From Chamaecyparis obtusa (taxonomy: Eukaryota > Streptophyta > Pinopsida > Cupressales > Cupressaceae), in contig BSBK01007845.1 of assembly GCA_027943335.1 (NCBI GenBank), positions 62,001 to 126,000 of the forward strand: a DNA stretch of 64,000 nt, given 5' to 3'. The notes beneath the pieces were generated by a model. It was not told where the DNA came from. It did no database searches and saw only the letters and a program-made list of their open reading frames with translations. Every line of letters starts with the position of its first letter. Position 1 is the first letter of the stretch. Position numbers and translations under genes: made by a program. Below are positions 23,511 through 33,804 of this stretch, one piece after another.

Positions 23511-23878
23511 TGTTAGGATTAACAAGGAAGAAATAACAATTACATGCAAAAATAACCATTATCAGAAAAAACTTAAACCACACAGAAGAGAACAAAAGAC
23601 ATAAAGATTTAATGTGGTTCACCCAATCCCTGGGCTACGTCCACCAACAATGAGTCCAATATTATTATTATCTAGTGATTACAACCTAATTACAATCCGT
23701 AATCCCTTATAGCTCAATTCCGCCGCAAGTACTAAAACCATACATTATGAAATCCCTAACCCTAAGCCATATTATACAATATTTTTCTGCTTTAGGGTTA
23801 GAATGAGTTACAACATGTCGGCCCAAAAATAGCCAAAAAGTGTACAATACTTTCCTGATCAGTCACCACAAGCTAACA
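23511..23878. repeat. Solo LTR (368 bp) with perfect 5-bp target duplication
   Basis: Starts TGTTAGGATT and ends GCTAACA (5-bp terminal inverted repeat TGTTA/TAACA). It is flanked by CCTTC on both sides (23506-23510 and 23879-23883). Inside is a phrase GTGGTTCACCC...CTACGTCCACC, common in small plant LTRs. No internal region or second copy is present, so it is what remains after LTR-LTR recombination. Orientation not resolved. Confidence 0.75.
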
Positions 23879-24289
23879 CCTTCTACAATTATTCATCTAC
23901 ATTTTGAACTTTATTATTGTTATGATTTTTCATACCTTAATTTAACCTTCTCTTTTATGATTAATTAACTTAAATTTATTGAATTTCATGTGCACAAAAA
24001 AAGATCTGCAACTCTCTCTCTGCAACTCCCGACCAACATATTTCAAAATTCAAACCTACACATGGTTGCTGACAAGTGGGATGACTCTTCCCCCCCATAG
24101 CCTCACCCTCCTCCATATGTGGGAGAGGTTCCCTCTGGAGCCCCTGTTATGGACTCTAGACGTTTGCTGGGGGGTTCTATTGATTCTTGTATAGTTCCAA
24201 ATTAACTTCTCATAGATTCCTTGAGTAATCATGAAGATGATAAAGACAAAGGCAAGTCCCAAAAAACCAATTGGAAAAGTGCACTTGTC

Positions 24290-25460
24290 AATGGGACCCA
24301 CAAGAATGGTATGGGTTCATATACCTAGTCTTCCACTCAAATTCTGGGATGAGAAAATCTTTAGATGGGTGGGACCATTGGGAACTATGTGACTTCAGAT
24401 ACTGTGACTCAAGAGAGATTCAAGTTAGTTTTCACCCATTTTTGTGTTAATGTTTCTATTAACAAGGCTCTCCCAAAATTTATTACTCCATGATCTAAAT
24501 GGGGAAAGTGGACTTAAGCCCTAGTTTATGAAAATGTAACTTTTTATTGTCAAAGGTGTTCTAAACTAGGTCATGTAAAAGCTAATTTCAAAGCTATTGT
24601 GGCTAAGGAGCCCAAGTTGAAAGATAAATTCTCCTCCGCTCCATGAATTTTTGAGGCTTGAAAGGAGGTTGGGGTATCCTTAAGGGTTGAGGATGATCCC
24701 TTTACAAATGGTCTATTAAAGATTTTAAAGTCACCTAGAAATTCCCCCTGTGTTAGAGCCTCCTTCAATTTATAATGGTATGACAACTCTAAATGATGAT
24801 AGAGGGCCAAAAAGGGCTAGTACATTGGAGAAAGGAGAAAATTTCTCCACTCCTAAGATATAAGTAAGTTTCAGCCTTATTAGAATGATTGAACCACCTC
24901 TTCTTATGTAGAGGTTTGTGAGAAGGAAGCCCAAATAGGTAAAGATCACGTGGAAGTAGACCCAATGAAGAACTCGATAGCTGAAAATGATTATGTATTT
25001 GACCACACCAAAGATAATGGGGTACCCCCATTAATGACTTCAATAGAAAGGAAAGATTATGATGTGTCCTTGGAAGATAGTAGAGTACCTTAGGTGCAAG
25101 ATGGCATTCATAACCAAAAGTAAGATACCTAAGGTGTAACTACCTCCTTTATTTTGATCCCAGCTACAAAAAAACCTCATATGATTCTGATGTTGATGGT
25201 GTTATAACTAAGAATGTAATTATCACCTCAGAAGCTAAAAATTCATACCTCTCACCCGGAGTTTCAACTAGTAATACTGGGAACATAGAGAAAGAAGAGT
25301 AGTTAATGCAAAAAAGAAAACTAGAGCTAAGAAGGTGGATGTAGGATCTGAAAGCAAGGTAGGGAAACCTTAAGTGATACTATCAAAGAAAAGGGAGATA
25401 GCTAGGGAAATTGTCAATAGAACACAAAAGACCCCAAATGCTAACACAAAAAGTGAGAAA
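24290..25460 (+). pseudogene. LINE ORF1 remnant (nucleic-acid-binding protein)
   Basis: Decayed frame with VHIPSLPLKFWDEKIFRWV and GPLGTM, like the DUF4283 signature (Leu-Pro-Leu-x-(F/Y)-W), followed by a knuckle-like YENVTFYCQRCSKLGHVKAN in which the final Cys is missing. The linker after it (24660-25460) is low in recognisable motifs and full of stops. In plant LINEs this protein binds the element RNA. Confidence 0.6.
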
Positions 25461-26172
25461 TGAAGTTCCTTTCATAGGACATGAGAGGATTAAATAGTCC
25501 TCAAAAGAAATATTCTTTAAAAAATTGTATCATGGAGTTAAAATTTGATATCCTTTTTCTCCAATAAGTGAAAATGATTATTCAAACCTTCTTTATTATT
25601 GATGATAAAATTTGGCTAGGTTCTTATTTTTGTATCAATGAAGCTAATGAAGCATCAATGGGTGTGGTAACTATGTGGAACCCCAATAAAATTAAAGGCG
25701 ATGTCTTTTCTTTCTCATTACTTCCTTGGGGAATTGTGTTTGGTGTCTTTTTATTGTGAATGCCCCTAATACTCACTCTGGAAGGAAGGTGGTTTGGGAT
25801 GAGATTTCCTCTTTTATCCTTGATGATTTGAATTCGCTATGGATGGTGGCTGGCGATTTCAATTCTCCTTTGTTCCCCTCTAAAAAGATAGGAGGCCTAG
25901 TTGACTATTCAGATAACATGATTGATCTAACAGATTTTATATGTAACACTGGTCTTTTCAACATTGAAATGTTGGGACATCCCTTTACTTGGTTAAATAA
26001 TAGAAAAGGTGATCACCTTATCCAAGTTAAACTAGACAAGTTTCTAGTTTTGGCTAAGTGGAACATTGGTTGTAATGCTTCTCTAAAGACTCTCACAAGA
26101 ACTATTTCATACCACAATCCCGTTCTCTCAAAATGGTTTGATAGACCTCCATGTGGCCCTCTCCCATTCTAG
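25461..26172 (+). pseudogene. LINE AP-endonuclease
   Basis: Opens with a stop-broken DMRGLNSPQKKYSLKNCIME, then KFDILFLQ, and GVVTMWNPNKIKGDVFSFSL. After a frameshift (near 25740) comes NAPNTHSGRKVVWDEISSFI, with MVAGDFNSPLFPSKK (active-site GDFN) and HPFTWLNNRKG. The expected C-terminal SDH motif is replaced (SYHNPVLSKW). Inactive by stops and frameshift. Confidence 0.8.
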
Positions 26173-26375
26173 TATGAGATCATGTGGGTCTCACACCCAA
26201 AATCTAAAGCATGTATCTAGAGCTGGTGGAACACCCCCATCTAAGGTTTGACCATGTATAGAGTCTCTCAAAAGTTGGATTTAATTAGAAAATAAGTTAA
26301 AGGTTGGAATAGATCTACTTTTGGTGACATATTTACCCAAAAAAGAGATGTTCTAATATTTAAAGTATACAAATT

Positions 26376-26590
26376 TTGATGGATTTTGACAACTACTCCC
26401 ATCCATTACATGAAGAAGAAGAAGATTGGAGGAAGAAATGGAAACATAACCTAAAAAATGAAGAGGTCTACTGGAAGAAAAGATCAAGGGTGAAATGGCT
26501 TAAAGAAGGGGATATAAATTCTATTTTTTCTCATAGATTGGTTAGCAAACATAAAAATATAAATACTATAAAGATTTTGATGGATGATGG
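26376..26590 (+). pseudogene. LINE linker just before RT, cut by an insertion
   Basis: EEEEDWRKKWKHNLKNEEVY and KKRSRVKWLKEGDINSIFSH are typical of the region between endonuclease and RT in plant LINEs (Trp-Leu-x-x-Gly-Asp-x-N). The frame ends at the LTR inserted at 26591 and resumes at 33805. Confidence 0.8.
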
Positions 26591-27601
26591 TGTTAGAAAT
26601 AGGGAATACTGAGAGGGGGGGGGGGGTGAATCAGTATTCTACAAACTTTATCTTTTGCCCAATTATGGATATAACAGATTATCTTTACACATGCATAACA
26701 TAAGAAGCTAAACAACATGCATAGCAATAAAACCAAAGAAATCATAACACATTATTTGTTCTCGAGGAAACCCTGGCCAAGGGAAAACCCCGGTGGGGAT
26801 GGTACCCACAAAGATCCACTAATCAAAAGTATCTTATTAAGGATGTTGACCCTGTTAGGAGTCTATTACAAGCATATAGTGTATCAGTCCTGATTAAGGG
26901 GCTATAGGCCTTGTTAGAAGCCTCAACCCTATTAGGAGTTGCCAGTACAAAATGTGATTACCAGATGAGCCCATTGCCCAAACAAGTAATGTACAATATA
27001 CACTGATTATAAAAATAGGTTAAGGTACATAACCTTATATTTCTTGCATCAATATCTCTTCACTACTCTTTCACTATCACTATTACATATGCATCATATC
27101 ACTACTTCATTACATCACATTACTTCACTATACATCTATATCTTTTCTTACAATTAAAATTACATTTATACAAATAACTTTATCCAAGAGTTAAAATCTA
27201 GGATTTCATCCCTTTATATTTTTAAGTCATTATTTTGATAAAAAAAATAATCCCTTAACTCTTTACTAATTCTGTCCTCATATTCTGTCCTGTCGGCTTG
27301 ACACTGTCTTCGGTAGAACTGTCATAACTTCTTTCATACATGCCGTACTGACTTGGACTTTGAGATGGGTGATCAATAGTCATCATAGAGTCTATGTTCA
27401 AGTACGCAAGCACTGAACTTACTCCAATCAACATCACAAACAAAAACTGTCCAGATTCACTGGTAAAAATACTGTCTCACACTTAGACAAATTTGCAATG
27501 CGCTCTGTCATACTTGCTCTCTGACCTATGCGATCTTCATGTGGATCATATGTTTCCATAATGAAAACATCTATGTAATCAACTCAGCCAAATTGCCAAC
27601 A
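26591..27601 (-). repeat. 3' LTR of the minus-strand gag+ORF2 element
   Basis: 1011 bp; on the plus strand it begins TGTTAGAAATAGG and ends TTGCCAACA. Near its 3' end (plus 26616-26630) is a run of G followed by TGAATCAG, the complement of the C-run seen in the other LTRs. CCTGTTAGGAGT-type phrases occur at 26840-26950. The 62-codon minus frame at 27255-27443 is repeated in the other LTR and is not a separate gene. Confidence 0.9.
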
Positions 27602-27616
27602 ATCTCCCCCTTTGTC
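27602..27616 (-). other. Polypurine tract
   Basis: Minus-strand ATGACAAAGGGGGAGAT lies directly against the 3' LTR; it primes plus-strand DNA. A second, similar purine tract lies at 27798-27815. Confidence 0.8.
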
Positions 27617-27879
27617 ATTGGTGGCAACATATGAGAAAATTGGCTAAGTGTTCAACTTCAAAATCTCAAAATTGTGGCCATAGTATAAAATATATATACT
27701 ATCCTTATAAATCCTCAAAAAATATTATCTCTAATACAATACTCCCCCTAAGAGTATCAATCCTTATCATATACTATCAATTTTCTGCTATATATCTCTC
27801 CCCCTTTGACAACAATGACAAAATAAAGGTAAGGAGAGTTACAAAATTGTGTTCACAAAAAGATTATACCTTAGTTCAA

Positions 27880-30800
27880 TCATTGCAAATCCGGTAGGAT
27901 TGCAACATAATCTGCAAAATCAATCTTCATAGCTTCTAACTCCTCCCATGATTTCTTAATGGAATCTGCCACATTAAGTAGTGCGCTCAGTCCATAAGAT
28001 GCTATTTCACATGCTTGGAGGTTTTCAAAGTTAAACTTCTGAAAAGATGTCTTAGCTGAAAGACATTCTTCCAACTGCTCTTCAATAATGCTTAACTTCA
28101 TAGAAGTGTGCTCTCTCAAAAGAGTGAATCTTTTCATTTTTCTGTCTCTCTCATCTTGCAAAACTTTGATTTCATCATATAGATTCTGAATTTTCTTCTC
28201 AACATAAGATATCTTCACATTGGGGCTAGAAAGAAGGTTTGTTTCATTCTGAATCTCTGCTTCCTTCAACTTCATCTTCTGATCTCCTTCTGCTGTCAAA
28301 GTCTCTAATTTTGTACACTGGATGTACAAAGATTTTCCTGTCTCCAAATTCTTCCTCAAGTCCTTGATACAGATATCGAGATTGTTGATATCATTCCTGA
28401 TATTCTGGCTGATGTTCAAAAGCATTCTGGCCTCATAGGCTGCTTGTGCTTTCACTTTTGCAATATCAGATAAGTTTGTGAATTCATTGTCAAAAGTGCT
28501 CATTACCTTCTTTGCTTTCTCCAGAGGGTCTGCTTCTGCAATTTGTGTAGTTACAATGCTTTGTAACTTCTCAGTAAGTTCGTTTAGGCATCCTTCAAGA
28601 CTTTTCAATTTCTTGTTCTTGCCAATGATTTTATTCAAGGATGTGATCAATTCCAATTGATCATCATCATCTACTTCTTTTCCCAAATGCTCAATCATAG
28701 ATCCAATCTTATTCTTCTTTCTAGTCTCAGGAGTAAGAGTGATATCTTCTTTGGTGGGAATGGGTACTTGTTTTTCTTTTACTGGGGGTTCTACAACTGT
28801 TGTTGTCTCTGTTGTCTCTTCTCCTTTTGTAGTTTCCTATTCTTCAAAGGCCGAATTGTCAACAATGTTCTCCAAATTCTTGAATACATTATCATCAGTA
28901 TCCAAGGTGATCTTTGTTCCTTCTACATTCATGGTTTCATCTTCAATGTTAATGGCTAGAGGAGAGGGAATGTCCTCTTGTTCTGTCTCACCTGCTTTCT
29001 CTGTTGCAACTGATGGTTCTCCAACATTTTCTATCATAACCTTGATTATTGCTTGCTCTATCTTAGAATTAATTTCTTCATATCCGCCTCTCGTAATTTG
29101 AATGGTTCTCCTTTTGGTTCTCAGATGGGTGCTTAAGGCTTTCATAATCTGACCAAAATGTGTTTCATCTCTTACTACACAAAGATTCCTTACAAGATTT
29201 TCTTTGATAGCTGTGTCTTCCTCTGTTGCTCTCTTTTTCCTATTCACAAGTTTATTAGATAAATCATCAGGTATCTAACCCTGAATTGTATCAAACTTCT
29301 TATTAGCCAAAATCATATGCTTTACAACTACATTCTCCAGATTAAGTCTCTCTACATAATCATAAAGATCATAGTACTTATTCATTCTTGTAAAGTCTCC
29401 ATCCTCAATGATCTGCTCATTAAGCTTCTCAACTTTCAGTTTCCAAGCTTTCTTCTTAACAGTAGTGACATCATCTTTTATTTCTGCAATTTTTCTTGGA
29501 ATTGGTTGCACTAAAGTCTTCTGCCTCTTTCCCAGTCTAGTAGCACTTTCCTTTACTCTTTTGCTAGGTGTGGAGGAAGTGGATCTAGTTGACATCTTTG
29601 CTTCTTTATCCTTCTCAATTTCTTCCACTTTCACCTTCACTTGTGTTACTTCCTGCTGTGCTGCAATTGATGATAAAGGTGGAATAGACAAAACTTCTTT
29701 TTGTCCACTCTCTCTGATTGCTGCTGCTATTTTCTTTGCTACCAAAAACTCACACTTTGTCATCCCTGTATCATTTAGGATTTTCTTTATAGTGCTCTCA
29801 ACTCTTTTCTTAGTCTGTTTCTCTTCAATTAAGGTCTTTGCGGAGTTGAAGTTCTCCTCAAAGGTTCCAAACTTGTTACAATGAGTGTCCAACTTACACT
29901 TAAGTAACCTGCTAACATACTCCTCTGTCTCTACCTCAGATATCTCATAGCCAAGAGGGTCTATGAACTCTGTTCTAGGTTCTATTGCTTCAATATAGGT
30001 AAAGTCAGTATCCACCATAAAACATATGTCATCTTTATACTTCTCCACAAGAGACTTTGGGATCCTTGATTTTCTAGACACAATATTCTGAAATGTCTTG
30101 ATTACCAGTATTGCACTCTCATTTACTTTGTCAATAACATGTCTTCTGTACACTAGGTTAATCCTTTCCATTGTAGTTTGGCCATCATTCTAGTCATTTC
30201 CAATGGTGTAAGGAAATCTTCTCAATAGATGAAAAAACATATAGGTAATTAAGGATGAGAACCTAAACTGTGTATACTTAGTTTTCTTAATCTTCTCCAA
30301 GTTCTCAAACAGTTGAATTCTTAGAATTTCACACATATCAACTGGTACCTTGTCAACACACATTAAATAAGCTGCATGTATCATTCTAGCTGCCATGTCA
30401 TCCTCTCTTGAGTTTGCACAAAACTTAGTAGTTAGGATCTTGCATAAGTATCTCACATCATCTTGTTTGATCTTACTAATCACAATTCCTCTACCATTAT
30501 AGGATGAATTTGTGTTATCAATGACTATTTTCCTCATGTTCTTCTCATTAAAAGGAATAGCTCAAGTTTTAGATAATCCAGTGACTTCATGAATCAAATC
30601 AACTGTGATGTCTATCACTCTATCTTCTAACCAAAACTTTCCATTATGAATTCTGCTTAAGATAATCTTAGTACATTCTTCATTGTCAAATTCATACTAT
30701 AATGCATACTTAACAATTTCATTATCTTCCAAATATTCAAATCCTTGTTTTAGTGTCATATCTTGATTGTAGATCTTCTAATATTCATTTGTGAAATCAC

Positions 30801-30977
30801 TATCATTGACTGTCTCTAGTTTGCATCCAAGATAACTTCTAACATTTTCCAAATGTAAAACTCCGTCTAGTACAGATGATAAAGCTAACCTAGGATCATC
30901 TTCCAAGGGTTCTACTGTTCCCTTTTCAACTTAGGTCTATTCTTATATTTGACATTGTGTATTAAAGAAACATCCAT
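27880..30977 (-). pseudogene. ORF2: long unidentified protein (about 1030 codons), broken
   Basis: The product is unidentified. From ATG 30977 (with one frameshift near 30927) a single register runs to a stop at 27880, broken by several stops, mostly TAG (for example before 30171 and at 28837), plus one TGA (about 30560). N-terminal third: LENVRSYLGCKLE, LIHEVTGLSK, then MAARMIHAAYLMCVDK and FSSLITYMFFHLL, which faintly recall the 'putative plant transposon protein' type of domain (weak, by eye). Middle: VEKYKDDICFMVDTD, then a Lys-rich segment. C-terminal third (28698-27880): long coiled coil. It corresponds in order to 5540-7140. It occupies the place of pol and has no enzyme motif I recognise. 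Confidence 0.75.
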
Positions 30978-31422
30978 GATTTCTTCAAATTCCTTTACTG
31001 ATTTAAAGATCTGTCAAGTAAAATACCTTGATTTTGCAATTTTAGGGCTTGTGTAGATTCAACACAAAATTCTTCTCCAAATCCTTGCAAAACGCTTCCA
31101 ATCACTGCTCTTTGATCTCCTTAACACTTGAATTCTATTTGATGATCAAATAATATGATCATAACCTTTTATTAATTCAATCTCACTTAGATATGACATC
31201 GCATTCAATTCTTTTTCCGCTTCTTTCCAAAAAGCTATTTCTGCTAACCTGTAAAACTTAAAACTTCTTGCGATCTCGCAAAACATAATATTTTTATTTG
31301 TGCTCTTAACCATAGCAATAGAACATCATAAACTACCTTGCATTAACTGCACAAGACTCAGTTCATCATATATCTACTTCTACACTAATCTAAGTTCCTA
31401 TTCTACTGCAATTTTCATAGAT
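30978..31422 (-). other. Spacer between gag and ORF2
   Basis: No frame. No obvious sequence match to the copy A spacer at 4969-5539, although both are about 450-570 bp, so length and position are kept more than sequence. A TTTGCGAGATCGCAA inverted repeat lies at about 31269-31283. Confidence 0.4.
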
Positions 31423-32709
31423 TTAAGTACTTTGAGATGGGTTAGGTAAAGATTCATTCTTACCTTTTGATACTTCACCTTCCTGATTACCTTCAATGTT
31501 GAGTATGTCTCCTTGATCTGTGCTTTTGATAAACTTCACTTCATCTGAATTACTACAAAATCCTTTCTGATTGTTACTTGCATCTTCATTTCTTCTTGCA
31601 TGATTTCTGGGATTAGGATTAGGATGAAAAACTCTATTGTTCATTCTGCAAAATGTTGCTGTATGTCCAATCTTGTTGCATATCTGAAAAACAATTCCAT
31701 TGTTTCCATATCTTGGTCTAGGCTAATTGATTTGTGATCTGCAGTTTCTAGCAATGTGTCCAACCTTGTTGCATCTATAACATATTACTCCATTTCTTCT
31801 ATTCACATCTTCAGTAGTTTTCTTATTTGCATTGTTAGTATTCCTAAACATTCTACTACCATCATTATTCTCAATAAATTTAGGTTTCCTACATTCAATA
31901 GCTCTATGTCCAAAACCATGACAATTATAACAATAACCATTAAGAGGTTTAAATTGCTTACCTGTGCAATCTCTCTTCATATGACCAATAGTATTACAAG
32001 CAAAACATCTACCTTTAAATTCTCTTTGCATACCTTTAGGTGATTCCTCTTGCTTCGGTGATTCTTCTTCTTTAGGTGTATCTTCAGATTTTTTGATCTC
32101 ATTAGACTTCTTCTCATCTATGCTTTCAGATATTTTTAGATCTGGTTCCTTGCTTTCATCATTTTCTTTAAAAGTGTTGAAATCAAGACCATTCTTATCA
32201 TAGAATGGTTTTTGATAAGATATTTGTTCATCAATCTTCTCACTAGTTGAATATAGCCTTTCAAGTTGTTGTTTGGATTGAGTCAGTTCACCTTTCACAA
32301 TCTTATTGTATTTCTCAAGTTCAACAAACTGCAAATTGACTTTCTCAAGTTCAAATGTTACTATACCAAGTTTAGATTTTAGTCCTTCATTTTCAGTCTT
32401 TAGAATTTCATTCTCAGATTTCAGATTTGCTTCATTCTTGCCATTTCCATCTTTCAAACTAAGCTTTAGATTTTCTATCTTCAGTTCATGCTTAAGGATC
32501 TCATTTTCTTTTTCCAAATTGTCATCACAATCTTCAATAAAAACTTCAGATTCCTTTTCAGATCTCAGATCTTCCAACTTGTTTTTCAGTTTCTCAATGA
32601 GGTTCTTTGCATCATCATACTTTCTTTTCAAAGTATCTTTTTCAATAGTAAGAAAGTCAATCTATTCAAGAGCTTCTTCAAGATTCTTCTGTAGTTGATC
32701 CATATCCAT
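31423..32709 (-). pseudogene. gag of the minus-strand element (about 429 codons)
   Basis: Starts MDMDQLQKNLEEALE shortly after the primer site. The first 190 residues are a Lys/Glu/Asn-rich coiled coil. An acidic KSEDTPKEEESPKQEESPKG stretch leads to knuckles CFACNTIGHMKRDC, CYNCHGFGHRAIEC and CYRCNKVGHIARNC, and a fourth whose first Cys is lost (F-x-I-C...H...C). It ends in an acidic tail. Only two in-frame stops (TAG at 32662 and TAG at 31723) interrupt one register. Confidence 0.85.
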
Positions 32710-32766
32710 AGAGATCTTACTCAAGCTACTAGGCTTTCCTTGAATGATTCTTTTCCGAGTAACTAA

Positions 32767-32778
32767 GCTCTGATACCA
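32767..32778 (-). other. Primer binding site, initiator-Met tRNA
   Basis: The minus strand reads TGGTATCAGAGC, a perfect match to the plant iMet primer site, two bases after the LTR. Confidence 0.9.
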
Positions 32779-32780
32779 AT

Positions 32781-33804
32781 TGTTAGAAATAGGGAATACT
32801 GAGAGGGGGGGGGGGTGAATCAGTATTCTACAAACTTTATCTTTTTCCCAATTATGGATATAAAAAATTATCTTTACACATGCATAACATAAGAAGCTAA
32901 ACAACATGCATAGCAATAAAACCAAAGAACTCATAGCACATTATTTGTTCTCAAGGAAACCCTAGCCAAGGGAAAACCCCGGTGGGGATGGTACCCACAA
33001 AGCTCCACTAATCAAAAGTATCCTGTTAAGGATGTTGACCCTGTTAGGAGTCTATTACAAGCATATAGTGTATCAGTCCTCATTAAGGGACTATAGGCCT
33101 TGTTAGAAGCCTCAACCCTGTTAGGAGTTGCTAGTACAAAATGTGATTACCAGATGAGCCCACTGCCCAAACAAGTAATGTACAATATACACTGATTATA
33201 AAAATAGGTTAAGGTACATAACCTTATACTGCTTGCATCAATATCTCTTCGCTGCTCTTTCACTATCACTATTACATATGCATCATATATTTCGCATCAT
33301 ATCACTGCTTCATTACATCACATTACTTCACTATACATCTATATCTTTTCTTACAATTACAATTACATTTATACAAATAACTTTATCCAAGAGTTAACAT
33401 CTAGGATTTTGTCCCTTTATATTGTTAAGTCATTATTTTGATAAACAAAATAATCCCTTAACTCTTTACTAATTCTATCTTCATATTCTGTCTTATCGGC
33501 TTGACACTATCTTCGGTAGAACTATCATAACTTCTTCCGTACATGCCGTACTGACTTGCACTCTGAGATGGGTGATCAATAGTCATCATAGAGTCTATGT
33601 TCAAGTGCACAAGCACTGAACTTACTCCAATCAACATCGCAAACAAAAATTGTGTCCAGGTTCACTGGTAAAAATACTCTCACACTTAGACAAATTTGCA
33701 ATGTGCTCTGTCATACTTGCTCTCTGACCTGTGTGATCTTCATGTGGATCATATGTTTCCATAATGACAACATCTATGAAATCAACTCAGCCAAATTTCC
33801 AACA
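32781..33804 (-). repeat. 5' LTR of the minus-strand gag+ORF2 element
   Basis: 1024 bp, plus-strand TGTTAGAAATAGG to TTTCCAACA, aligned throughout with 26591-27601. It contains one extra short segment (about 33287-33300) relative to the other LTR. Confidence 0.9.

Larger units (their letters stand above)
26591..33804 (-). mobile_element. Complete gag+ORF2 LTR retrotransposon without pol (7.2 kb)
   Basis: On the minus strand: 5' LTR (33804-32781), primer site, gag (32709-31423), spacer, ORF2 (30977-27880), polypurine tract, 3' LTR (27601-26591). Flanks GATGG (26586-26590) and AATGG (33805-33809) form a 5-bp target duplication with one mismatch. No protease, RT, RNase H or integrase is present in any frame across the 5.2-kb interior. 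LTRs differ at roughly 4% in the first 250 bp compared by eye. Confidence 0.85.

Noticed and set aside
27255..27443. 62-codon minus frame, repeated at 33458-33646
   Set aside because: Part of the LTR pair of the minus-strand element, and changed between copies without sign of constraint.
29317..29884. Plus-strand frames at 28478-29884 and 31756-32698
   Set aside because: Ser/Phe-rich shadows of the coiled-coil and Lys-rich coding sequence on the minus strand.
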